Source of the DNA: a virus
Strand: one strand, 5' to 3'
IMG/VR virus record: IMGVR_UViG_3300032245_000902
Span: 26,916 to 90,915 of that record
DNA: 64,000 nt
A program made the position numbers and the translations under genes. How positions within the stretch are numbered: the first letter of the stretch is position 1; each line of letters starts with the position of its first letter. The notes below the pieces were generated by a model. That model did not search any database and was not told the DNA's origin. It saw only the letters and a program-made list of their open reading frames with translations. Below, one piece after another: positions 19,529-28,300 of the stretch.

Positions 19529-20994
19529 TGGCTAATACAGTTTCTTATTTAAGTTTTGCCAATACATTTGGTGATTGGGTCGTTGTAACGAATTCTCTGG
19601 CACGAGAGAGTAACGACTTTGCGGCTAATAATTATATTAAGCCAACAGGTACACTCTTTTTAAATTCACCTTCATTAGGCTTACAAGTAGCAAATAATGC
19701 CATTGTTGCTGGTCAATTACAGGTACAAGGTACTGGTTCTGGTGCTTATGTCCAAAACAACTTGCGAGTTGATGGCCAAGTTACTTTTCAAAATACTACA
19801 TTAGGATTAACCAATACTGGTGATATGGTAGTAGGTGGCAGTCTATCTGTTGGTGGAAACTTTATTATTACAGGTAGCACCATCAATAGTTCTAATAGTT
19901 TTACATTAAATGCAAATAATATTGTTGGTAGTAATACAACATTCAATGTGTATCGTGGTTCATCTGGTGCCAATGCTTCTATTTTATGGAATGAAAATGT
20001 TGACCAATGGCAGATATTGAATAATAATGATTCAATATACTATAAGATTTTAACGACCAATGATGTGACATCTTCATTGTTATCTACAAGTTCCAATACA
20101 GCGGCCTCAGCAGCAGCGGCCAATACATTGAATAGTTCGATTACAGCACAAAATATTGCATTGCAAAACACCATTATTACTGCAAATACTTCTATGAAGT
20201 CGTATGTAGATAATGCTAATACATCTATGAAATCCTATGTGGATTCCAATTTTGGTTTAATTGCTGGTATTAATGTAACACAAAACGCATCAATCATTAT
20301 TGCACAAGGTGTAGATAATACTCAAAATACACAGATTTCTGGTATTCAAGGTGTGGATTTGGCACAGAATTCAGCCATTAGTATTATTCAGGGAGTTGAT
20401 CTTACACAAAACACCAACATTACTTCTGTTAATAACTTTGCTGGTAGTGCTTATACGACTGCCAATGGTGCAAATGGTCTGGCTGCTGGTGCTTTTGCAG
20501 CTGCCAACACTAAAGTCGCTTCGATTACTGGTACATCCAATCAGGTTACTGTAACTGGCACCACCACACCAACACTATCATTACCACAAAATATTAATAC
20601 TGGTGCTTCAGTTCAATTTGGTTCTTTTGGTGTAGGAACAGCAGCTTCAGGTACCACAGGAGAAATTCGTGCTACAGGAGATATATTTGGTTATTATTCA
20701 GACGATAGATTAAAAACAAAACTAGGCAATATTGAAAATGCTTTAGATAAGTTAATGACTCTAAATGGTTTCTACTACCAACCAAATGAAACTGCACAAG
20801 CTTTAGGTTATAAAGTAAGAGATGAGGTTGGTTTATCAGCTCAAGAAGTGCAAAAAGTTTTACCTGAAGTAGTGGCGCCAGCTCCAATTGATGAACAGTA
20901 TTTAACGATTAAATATGAAAAAGTTATTCCTCTTTTGGTTGAAGCCATCAAAGAACTTAAATTAGAGATTAATGAACTAAAAAAATCTAAGTAA
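19528..20994 (+). CDS. Tail fibre protein with C-terminal S74 chaperone
   Basis: 488 residues. After a 150-residue beta-rich head come Ala/Asn-rich repeats and QGVDxxQNT repeats (GIQGVDLAQNSAISIIQGVD, residues about 270-305). The C-terminal domain is an S74 intramolecular chaperone with YYSDDRLKTK (near 20691-20720), [14 protein letters not shown] and a final coiled coil. The Ser-Asp-x-Arg-Leu-Lys core needed for self-cleavage is intact. This C-terminus and its GSFGVGT...GTTGEIRAT lead-in closely match the fibre at 3158. An 89-base stretch (20341-20429) is almost identical to part of the large fibre gene at 25399. Confidence 0.82.
   Translation: MANTVSYLSFANTFGDWVVVTNSLARESNDFAANNYIKPTGTLFLNSPSLGLQVANNAIVAGQLQVQGTGSGAYVQNNLRVDGQVTFQNTTLGLTNTGDMVVGGSLSVGGNFIITGSTINSSNSFTLNANNIVGSNTTFNVYRGSSGANASILWNENVDQWQILNNNDSIYYKILTTNDVTSSLLSTSSNTAASAAAANTLNSSITAQNIALQNTIITANTSMKSYVDNANTSMKSYVDSNFGLIAGINVTQNASIIIAQGVDNTQNTQISGIQGVDLAQNSAISIIQGVDLTQNTNITSVNNFAGSAYTTANGANGLAAGAFAAANTKVASITGTSNQVTVTGTTTPTLSLPQNINTGASVQFGSFGVGTAASGTTGEIRATGDIFGYYSDDRLKTKLGNIENALDKLMTLNGFYYQPNETAQALGYKVRDEVGLSAQEVQKVLPEVVAPAPIDEQYLTIKYEKVIPLLVEAIKELKLEINELKKSK
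20341..20429 (+). repeat. Dispersed direct repeat, copy 1 (fibre gene recombination tract)
   Basis: This 89-base tract in the 488-residue fibre gene matches 29959-30047 in the 1792-residue fibre gene at 87 of 89 positions by eye. It encodes a QGVDLAQNS/QGVDLTQNT double repeat. The identity is higher than between neighbouring repeat units, which suggests recent exchange. Confidence 0.85.
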
Positions 20995-21004
20995 ACTTTT
21001 GGCA

Positions 21005-21012
21005 ACTAAATA
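21005..21012 (+). promoter_or_regulatory. Late promoter box ACTAAATA
   Basis: One mismatch-class variant of the T4 late promoter TATAAATA, 29 bases before the ATG at 21042 and just after the stop of the S74 fibre gene. The same CTAAATACCT context recurs before the gene at 50169. Confidence 0.55.
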
Positions 21013-21041
21013 CCTAAGAAACATTATATACAGGATATAAG

Positions 21042-21383
21042 ATGGCAGCAGCATATCAGGAACTATTTCTAGAACAAGGTACAACATTTACGACCAATAT
21101 TACATTAGATGATATTGATGGAATCCCTTTTGATTTGACTGGTGTTATCGCCAAAAGTCAAATCCGTAAGTCATATTATTCAGCCAATACAACTGCTCAA
21201 TTTACTACCACCATTAACTCTCCTAATACAGGAGTTATTCTATTGTCTTTATCAGCACCAGTCACAGCCAATATTGCGGCTGGCCGATATGTATATGATG
21301 TGGCAATTAAAGACACCGCTAATACCGTAACTAGGGTATTAGAAGGAGTCGTGAATGTTATTCCTCAAGTCACTAAGTTTTAA
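21042..21383 (+). CDS. Small virion protein, BppU-like beta-sandwich
   Basis: 113 residues. The sequence has the layout of the small beta-sandwich proteins found at phage baseplates: LFLEQGTTFTTNITLDD near the start, DLTGVIAKSQIRKSY, then SPNTGVILLSLSAPVTANI, GRYVYDVAIKD and a final VLEGVVNVIPQVT. This pattern is shared with N-terminal domains of baseplate upper proteins and with conserved short proteins in T4-like cyanophages. No enzymatic motif is seen. It is preceded by a late-type promoter box at 21005 and is the first of a run of small appendage genes. Confidence 0.6.
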   Translation: MAAAYQELFLEQGTTFTTNITLDDIDGIPFDLTGVIAKSQIRKSYYSANTTAQFTTTINSPNTGVILLSLSAPVTANIAAGRYVYDVAIKDTANTVTRVLEGVVNVIPQVTKF

Positions 21384-21392
21384 GGAACTTTC

Positions 21393-21617
21393 ATGCCAGG
21401 ACAAGTAATCGGAACAGTTAATGTTCAAGTAAACAAACAACAAAACCAAACTGTTCGTCAGTTAAACTATGGTATACGGTCACTCAAAGGATCTACCGAC
21501 CTGTCTTTAACTGATGTGCAAGATGGTGATGTTATAACTTATCAAGCTAATACTAATAGTTTTAAGACTCAATCGATTGGAGAATTGAATCCAGATTTAG
21601 ATGCGGGATTCTTTTAA
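21393..21617 (+). CDS. Small appendage protein ending in DLDAGFF
   Basis: 74 residues, family not recognised. The N-terminus (GQVIGTVNVQVNKQQNQTVR) is a Gln/Val-rich beta segment; the middle has GDVITYQANTNSFKTQSIG. The last residues DLDAGFF resemble the D-G-G-x-F ends of three nearby proteins. It begins 9 bases after the preceding stop with a GGAACTTTC leader and overlaps the next ATG by one base (TAATG), so it is probably co-translated with it. A small fibre-attachment or adaptor protein is the likely role by context. Confidence 0.6.
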   Translation: MPGQVIGTVNVQVNKQQNQTVRQLNYGIRSLKGSTDLSLTDVQDGDVITYQANTNSFKTQSIGELNPDLDAGFF

Positions 21618-21814
21618 TGGCCAATACAGTCATTCAAATCCTTCGTTCTTATGCAAATACAAGACCAACATCTTTAGATGACGGTGAATTAGCATATTCG
21701 TTTGCTTCCAATACACTTTTTATTGGTACATCGAATAACCAGATTGTACAAATAGGTGGACCAAATTTTATCGCCAATGTTAGTCCTAATCTGATTGACG
21801 GCGGTGGATTTTAA
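21617..21814 (+). CDS. Minimal GELAY-module appendage protein
   Basis: 65 residues. Almost the whole protein is one copy of the N-terminal module that begins the fibre at 21866: QILRSYANTRPTSLDDGELA, YSFASNTLFIG, VQIGG. It lacks any shaft and ends in LIDGGGF, a tail shared with neighbouring proteins. It therefore looks like a free-standing version of a fibre attachment domain. It could act as a cap, an adaptor or a competitor for the same docking site; which of these applies cannot be read from the sequence. Confidence 0.65.
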   Translation: MANTVIQILRSYANTRPTSLDDGELAYSFASNTLFIGTSNNQIVQIGGPNFIANVSPNLIDGGGF

Positions 21815-21820
21815 TAAATA
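21813..21820 (+). promoter_or_regulatory. Late promoter box AATAAATA
   Basis: T4 late-type box overlapping the stop codon of the 65-residue gene and 45 bases before the ATG at 21866. Spacing leaves room for a leader with the AAAGAGAG ribosome binding site. Confidence 0.5.
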
Positions 21821-21865
21821 GATCAAAGTGGTAAAACATTAAACATAATAAAAGAGAGAAAATAA

Positions 21866-23671
21866 ATGGCAAATACCAACATTTTAATCAAACGTTCCAA
21901 TTCAGTTGGAAGACCAGGATCATTACTTGCTGGCGAATTAGCCTACTCGTATGCATCCAATACCATCTTTATTGGATCACCTACCGGCAACGGTGTTGTC
22001 AATGTTGGTGGTCAATACTACACTTCCCAGGTCGATAATGCGACCGCTGCAGCCACAGGATTAACTCTAGTTCGGCGTGATGCGACAGGTAATGCAGCAT
22101 TTAATTTCATTACTGCAAACATCATTGGTACTATTCAAGGTACCGCAAATGCTGCTGTTCAATTAGAGAATTCTAGAAACTTCTCAATTAGCGGTGGTGA
22201 TATCACCGCTTCAGCCGTTGGTTTTAATGGTACCGCTGATGTAACTCTCAATACTTCTCTTAATGCGGTTCCTGGCCTTGGTGCTGGTACATACGGTTCT
22301 ACAACAGCGATTCCAGTTATTCAAGTGGCCGCTAACGGTCGTGTAATGAATGTTACAACCGCAGCAATTACAACATCATTTACTGTTGCCGGCGATAGTG
22401 GTACTCCACAGACTGTTTCTGGTGGTGACACATTAACACTTGTTGGTGGTGCTGGTATTACTTCTGTTGCAAGTGCAACCGATACAGTAACTTTTGATGT
22501 TGATAATACTGTTGTTCGTGCCAATGCATTTACTGGTGGCACACAGACAATCAACACCAATTTAACGATTGGTTCAGGAAAAGATTTAACTGTTACGGGT
22601 AACTTAATCATTACAGGTAACGTAGTATCAGAAAACGTTACGCAATTTGCTATTCAAGATCCATTACTTGTTCTTGGTATTGGTAACTATTACACCGATA
22701 CAAAAGATATTGGTTTCGCAGCACACTATAATGATGGTTCAAATGCTCACACCGGTTTGATTCGTGATTCTAATGCTAGTAAAGAATATTATTTCTTTGA
22801 AGGTTATATACCCGACGTTGATGCAAACAACAACGTAAATATTACCGACCCATCATTTAGAAAATCAAATGTTCATGTTAACTACCTTAAAGGTAATGTA
22901 GTTGCAAACACAATATCAACCGATACAATTACTACGACAGGTAATGTAACAATTGGTGGCAATTTAATAGTTGCTCAAGACATTGTAATTGATGACCTAC
23001 AAGTTGATGTAATTACTGCAAATACATTAACACTCACCAATGCTCTTACAGTACCAAATGGTGGTACAGGTAAAACATCATTTACTTCTGGTCAAATTGT
23101 TATTGGTTCTGGTGTAAATGGTCTTACACAAATTGCTAACTCAACTGTTGCTGTTGGTCAAACTTTTGGATCAGCCTCTTCTGTTGCTGCCTTTGAAACT
23201 GATGTATATGGCCGTGTTGTTGCTGTATCAAATACATCTATTGCAATTGATGCTTCTGCAATTACTTCAGGTACATTACCAATTGCTCGTGGCGGCACAA
23301 ACGGCACATCATTTACTGATAACCAAATTACGTATTTTGATGGCACAAAGATTGCTTCTTTAGCAAACACCACATATACACAGACAGGCACTTTAGCTTC
23401 GAATAACACAATTACATCGATTACTGTTGATGGATTTGGAAGATTTACTGCTGCTACTGTGGGTGCAATTTCTGGTTTGACAGTTGCACAAGGCGGTACA
23501 GGATTATCTACAATTACACAAAACGGTATTACATACGGAAATGGAACAGGTAATTTAGGAGTAACAGCTGCGGCCGGTACTGCTGATCAAACTTGGTCTA
23601 ATCAGATATTAACAGTTACTAATGCTGGTGTTCCTGTGTGGACAACATCATTAGATGGAGGTCAGTTTTAA
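21866..23671 (+). CDS. Tail fibre protein with GELAY N-terminal module
   Basis: 601 residues. It opens with the attachment module (ILIKRSNSVGRPGSLLAGEL, AYSYASNTIFIG, VVNVGGQYY). The body is beta-rich with GGTG-type tail-fibre repeats (VPNGGTGKTSFTSGQIVIG, VAQGGTGLSTITQNGITYG) and a central domain containing FAIQDPLLVLGIGNYYTDTK and DIGFAAHYNDGSNAHTGLIR, a block common in structural proteins of T4-like aquatic phages. No S74 domain. The C-terminus is SLDGGQF, matching the tails of adjacent genes. A ribosome site AAAGAGAGAA lies before the ATG. Likely a side fibre or whisker-like appendage. Confidence 0.72.
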   Translation: MANTNILIKRSNSVGRPGSLLAGELAYSYASNTIFIGSPTGNGVVNVGGQYYTSQVDNATAAATGLTLVRRDATGNAAFNFITANIIGTIQGTANAAVQLENSRNFSISGGDITASAVGFNGTADVTLNTSLNAVPGLGAGTYGSTTAIPVIQVAANGRVMNVTTAAITTSFTVAGDSGTPQTVSGGDTLTLVGGAGITSVASATDTVTFDVDNTVVRANAFTGGTQTINTNLTIGSGKDLTVTGNLIITGNVVSENVTQFAIQDPLLVLGIGNYYTDTKDIGFAAHYNDGSNAHTGLIRDSNASKEYYFFEGYIPDVDANNNVNITDPSFRKSNVHVNYLKGNVVANTISTDTITTTGNVTIGGNLIVAQDIVIDDLQVDVITANTLTLTNALTVPNGGTGKTSFTSGQIVIGSGVNGLTQIANSTVAVGQTFGSASSVAAFETDVYGRVVAVSNTSIAIDASAITSGTLPIARGGTNGTSFTDNQITYFDGTKIASLANTTYTQTGTLASNNTITSITVDGFGRFTAATVGAISGLTVAQGGTGLSTITQNGITYGNGTGNLGVTAAAGTADQTWSNQILTVTNAGVPVWTTSLDGGQF

Positions 23672-23709
23672 TTGATGACTATATAATTTTTTTATAATAG
23701 GAGTTTGAA

Positions 23710-24285
23710 ATGGGCAATGAAAAATATTTGAATTATTATGTAGAGATATTAACCAGTACAATGACCGATGCGGTTATTAGGAATATATCTCTACAATCCA
23801 ATGCACGAGTTACTGAAGATGTTATTAACGAACAAGTTAAAAAAAATAATGAATATGAAAATGTTATTGAAGGTTTAAAAAATGAATTAGAATTAATTAA
23901 AATTGATAAAAATCAAGAGTCTGATTCTAAAATTTTAAATCTAGAAAATATTATTAAAGGCCATATAGAAAGAATTGGTGACTTAGAAAAACAACTAAAT
24001 GATTTAAATAATTTAAAAAATGAATATGAAAATGTTAAACATCAAGTAGGTCACCTTGACACTTTTAGAAATGAGTTAAATAAAGAACGTGAGAATCATA
24101 AACAAACTCATAATGACTATGAATTAAAAATTGAAGAATTAAATAATCAAATTGAGTATTTGCAATTAACTCCTGCCAAACGTAAAAAAATAGACGAAGA
24201 AAAAGATAAAGGTTTAGAAATAACAAATCAGTCGTCAGTTTTACCTTTAATAGACGATACAACGAAAGATGGCGGAAGTTTTTAA
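23710..24285 (+). CDS. Coiled-coil appendage protein ending in DGGSF
   Basis: 191 residues. Residues about 30-165 are a continuous highly charged helix with heptad character (VIEGLKNELELIKIDKNQES, ILNLENIIKGHIERIGDLEK, DTFRNELNKEREN), so a long parallel coiled coil is expected. The N-terminus (MGNEKYLNYYVEILTSTMTD) is a short globular or helical head, and the protein ends TTKDGGSF like its neighbours. A GGAG-type site (TAGGAGTTTG) lies before the ATG. A fibritin/whisker-like or spacer rod is plausible; no homology to T4 Wac is evident from the sequence. Confidence 0.65.
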   Translation: MGNEKYLNYYVEILTSTMTDAVIRNISLQSNARVTEDVINEQVKKNNEYENVIEGLKNELELIKIDKNQESDSKILNLENIIKGHIERIGDLEKQLNDLNNLKNEYENVKHQVGHLDTFRNELNKERENHKQTHNDYELKIEELNNQIEYLQLTPAKRKKIDEEKDKGLEITNQSSVLPLIDDTTKDGGSF

Positions 24286-24291
24286 AAATAG

Positions 24292-25362
24292 ATGGCAAAT
24301 ACAATATTACAGGTAAAAAAATCAGGCGTAACAGGTAACGTACCTTCTTCACTAGCATATGGTGAGTTGGCGTTAAACTACGCTGACGGAAAACTGTATT
24401 ATCGTGATTCTAACAATGCAATCACTTTTATTCAGAGTGGTTCAACAACTGATTCATTTGCAACCATCAACGCAAATAGTTCGTTAATTCTTGCTACATC
24501 TCCAACCGATACTTTATCTATTGCTGCTGGTAATAATATTACCATTTCGGCTTGCACCGTATCAAAAACAATTACAATTAATGCAACTGCATCTAGTACA
24601 ACAGGTGCCACAGGACCAACTGGACCAACCGGACCAACTGGACCAACCGGACCAACTGGACCTAGTGGATCTCAAGGTGCCACAGGACCAACTGGACCTA
24701 GTGGATCTGAAGGTGCCACAGGACCAACTGGACCAACTGGACCTAGTGGATCTGGTGGATCTTTAGAGATTGTAAATGATAATAGTTCAAATAATGTTTA
24801 CTATATTAACTTTGCCAATAATACTTCTGGTAACACAAATACTTTATTCACCTCAAATAATAATTTAACATTCAATCCGAGTACAGGTGTATTAAATGTT
24901 AAATCTTTAGATGTAACGGCAAATTCAAATATATCATCAAAAAGTTATAGTGCTACAGGAACAGGTCAAGTTGTAATTGATTTTTTTCCTAAAACAGTTT
25001 ACAGAAGTGCTTTTTATCAAATACAAATTGAATCAAGTTTAAATTATCATATATTAAATTTAAATATATTACAAAATGGAAGTAATACATTTAGTTCAGT
25101 TTTTGGAGAAGTATATTCAACAAGTTCTTTAGGAAGTTTTTCGTCAGATATTGTTGGAAATAATGTAAGATTACTTTTTACACCTTCACTGGATGGAACA
25201 ATAGTAACATTCATTAGAAATGCAATTGCTCAGTCATCAGCTATTCCTAATGTTCCATCAGCTGATTTAGGTTACATTGGTCAACCAGTTACAATTACAT
25301 TTGATGCTGGATTAGATGATGAAGAAGTTACAGATTCCTTTGATTATGGATCCGTACCGTAA
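24292..25362 (+). CDS. Collagen-like tail fibre with GELA N-terminal module
   Basis: 356 residues. The N-terminus is a divergent copy of the attachment module ([37 protein letters not shown]). Residues about 105-157 are a collagen-like Gly-x-y tract built of GPT with GPS, GSQ and GSE units (24604-24762). The C-terminal about 110 residues ([20 protein letters not shown], then [16 protein letters not shown] and NVRLLF) match the C-terminus of the next gene. The extreme end is acidic ([12 protein letters not shown]). Collagen tracts make trimeric rods in phage fibres; proline hydroxylation would be possible if a hydroxylase acts on them, see 30807. Confidence 0.75.
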   Translation: MANTILQVKKSGVTGNVPSSLAYGELALNYADGKLYYRDSNNAITFIQSGSTTDSFATINANSSLILATSPTDTLSIAAGNNITISACTVSKTITINATASSTTGATGPTGPTGPTGPTGPTGPSGSQGATGPTGPSGSEGATGPTGPTGPSGSGGSLEIVNDNSSNNVYYINFANNTSGNTNTLFTSNNNLTFNPSTGVLNVKSLDVTANSNISSKSYSATGTGQVVIDFFPKTVYRSAFYQIQIESSLNYHILNLNILQNGSNTFSSVFGEVYSTSSLGSFSSDIVGNNVRLLFTPSLDGTIVTFIRNAIAQSSAIPNVPSADLGYIGQPVTITFDAGLDDEEVTDSFDYGSVP

Positions 25363-25368
25363 TAAATA
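25361..25368 (+). promoter_or_regulatory. Late promoter box AATAAATA
   Basis: T4 late-type box directly after the collagen-like gene's stop and 30 bases before the ATG at 25399, with an AGGATAAAG ribosome binding site in between. Confidence 0.5.
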
Positions 25369-25398
25369 CTACATAAAATAAGATTTTTAGGATAAAGA

Positions 25399-28300
25399 AT
25401 GAGCACACAACTACAACTTAGAAGAGGCAATACGGCACAAACCGCTGTATTTACCGGAGCAATTGGAGAGGTTACTGTTGACACAGACCAAAAAACTCTT
25501 ACTGTTCATGATGGCGTTACTCTTGGTGGTAACTATATTGTCAATAAATCTCAGGTTGATGCTAACTTATCAATTATTCAAGGTATAAACAACAGCCAAA
25601 ATACCACGATTACAGCAGTTAACAATTTTGCTGCTAGTGCTTATAATACCGCTAATGGTGCCAATGGTCTGGCTGCTGGTGCATATAACCAAGCAAATAC
25701 AAATGCTGGTGCGATTACTTTGGTTCAAGGTACTGACGCTACACAGAATACTCGTTTGAATAGTATTGAAACCATCAATACAAATCAAAACACTCGGATG
25801 TCTATCATCGAGAGTGTTGATAATACACAAAATACTCGATTAAATTCTATTGAGACCGTTAATGTAGACCAAAATACGGCAATCAGTATCATACAAGGTG
25901 TGAATTTAGGTCAAAATACCACAATTACAGCCGTTAATAACTTTGCTCAAGCAGCTTATAATACTGCAAATAATAAATTTAATTCCAGTGGTGGTACAAT
26001 CTCTGGTGATGTTGCTGTCACAGGTAATTTAACTGTAACTGGCCAAACATTCTATGCAAATGTAACCAATATTAATGTTGATGATAGTTTTATAACATTA
26101 AATGCAAACACGGTAGGAAGTCCTGTTTTTGATGCTGGTATTGAAATTGATCGTGGTACAGCAAATAATGTTTTACTTTATTGGAATGAATTTAGTAAAA
26201 CTTGGGATTATACAGATGACTTACAAAATGATGAAACTATAGCTTCACAGACTTATGTTGGTTCAAGTATATCTTCAAGTATAACTCCAGTCAATCAATA
26301 TGCTCAGTCAGCATACAATCAAGCTAATTCTGCCAATAGTCTTGCAGGCACAGCTTATACAACCGCTTTAGGTGCCAATGGTTTGGCTGCTGGTGCTTTT
26401 AATAAAGCAAATACTTCGTTACAAAATTCTGGTACACAAACACTTAACGGCAATTTAATCATTAATGGTTCAACCAACACAACAGAATGGGCCAATACAT
26501 CCAATGCGTATGTAAGTAATAAATTATACGCTGGTATTGCGCCACAACTCTCTACACCTTTACCAGATTTAATTGCACAATTTACAGGCAATGTTGCATC
26601 GTATGTTCAAATTAACGCTGAGAATATTGATCCAGTAGGCACCGCTGATTATGTGGCCACTGCTGATGTAGGCACAGATACATCATTCTATATAAACTTA
26701 GGTATTGAAAACTCACAAGCTGGTGAAGGTGCTTTTTATCCACTAGATGGATATCTAATAGTTCAAGGTAACACCGGCCAAGTTGGTGGTAATCTTATTA
26801 TAGGAACAACTTCACAAACGCCAGGACAACACACTAAGATTGTTGCTGGTGGTGAAGAAGAATCCAATGTTGTTATACAATTTAATGACGATTTATCAAC
26901 TATATTTTATGGTAATGCAATACCTTCAGTAACTAACTCACAATACTTAGGAAGTTCAACTAAACGTTGGCATAGTTTATATGTTGGTCCTGGTTCTGTT
27001 GATATTGATAATATTGTATTAAGTAATAATAATGGAAAACTTGTAATATCTGGTGCTTCAGACATTGTTATTTCTGGTTCAAGTGTACCTTCAACAGGTG
27101 ATATTTCAAATAAAGCAAATAATGCCTATGATAGAGCTAATGCCGCTTTTGCTTCATCTAATGCAGTAAATGGTTATGCACAATCAGCTTATGCAACAGC
27201 TAATGGTGCCAATGGACTGGCTGCTGGTGCTTTTAATACTGCCAATGGTGCTAATGGACTGGCTGCTGGTGCTTTTAATACTGCCAATGGTGCTAATGGA
27301 CTGGCTGCTGGTGCATATGCACAAGCAAATACAGGAACAAGTATAGCAGAAGCAGCTTTTGCTTTTGCTAACACTTTATCCGGAGGCTCTGCAACCGATA
27401 ATGTAGCAAGAACTTTGGCACAATCTGCCTATAATTCTAGTAACCTAGTAAATCAATTTGCTGCTGGTGCTTTCAATACCGCCAACGGTGCCAATGGTTT
27501 AGCTGCTGGTGCTTTCAACCAAGCAAACACCAATGCTGGTGCAATCAGCATTATTCAAGGTGTCAATTTAGGTCAAAATACCACCATCACTGCTGTTAAC
27601 AACTATGCTGCGAGTGCTTATGCTACCGCTAATAGCAAATTTAATTCATCTGGTGGAACAATCTCAGGTGATGTAAATGTTACTGGTAATTTAAGTGTTA
27701 CTGGAACAACATTCTACGCAAACACAGAACAACTACATGTTAAAGATAACATCATTACATTGAATTCAAATGTAACTGGTGTTCCAACACTTGATGCTGG
27801 TATTGAAGTTAATCGTGGAAGTGAAACGAACACAGTATTGAAATGGAGTGAAACAGATCATGCGTGGGAATTCACTAACGATGGTACAAATTTCTTTAGA
27901 ATTGCTGATACAGGTAGGGTAAATTCTGCGTTTGCTTTAGCAAATACCAATGCTGGTGCCATAGCTATTATTCAAGGTGTCAATTTAGGTCAGAATACCA
28001 CAATTACAGCAGTTAACGACTTTGCTGCTGGTGCTTTCAATACCGCCAACGGTGCTAATGGTTTAGCTGCTGGTGCTTTCAACCAAGCAAACACCAATGC
28101 TGGTGCCATAGCTATTATTCAAGGTGTTGATTTGGCACAGAATACCGCAATCACAGCAGTCAACAACTTTGCCGTTAGTGCTTATAACCAAGCAAACACC
28201 AATGCTGGTGCCATAGCTATTATTCAAGGTGTTGATTTGGCACAAAATTCAGCCATCAGCATTATTCAAGGTGTAGACCTTACACAGAATACCAATATTA

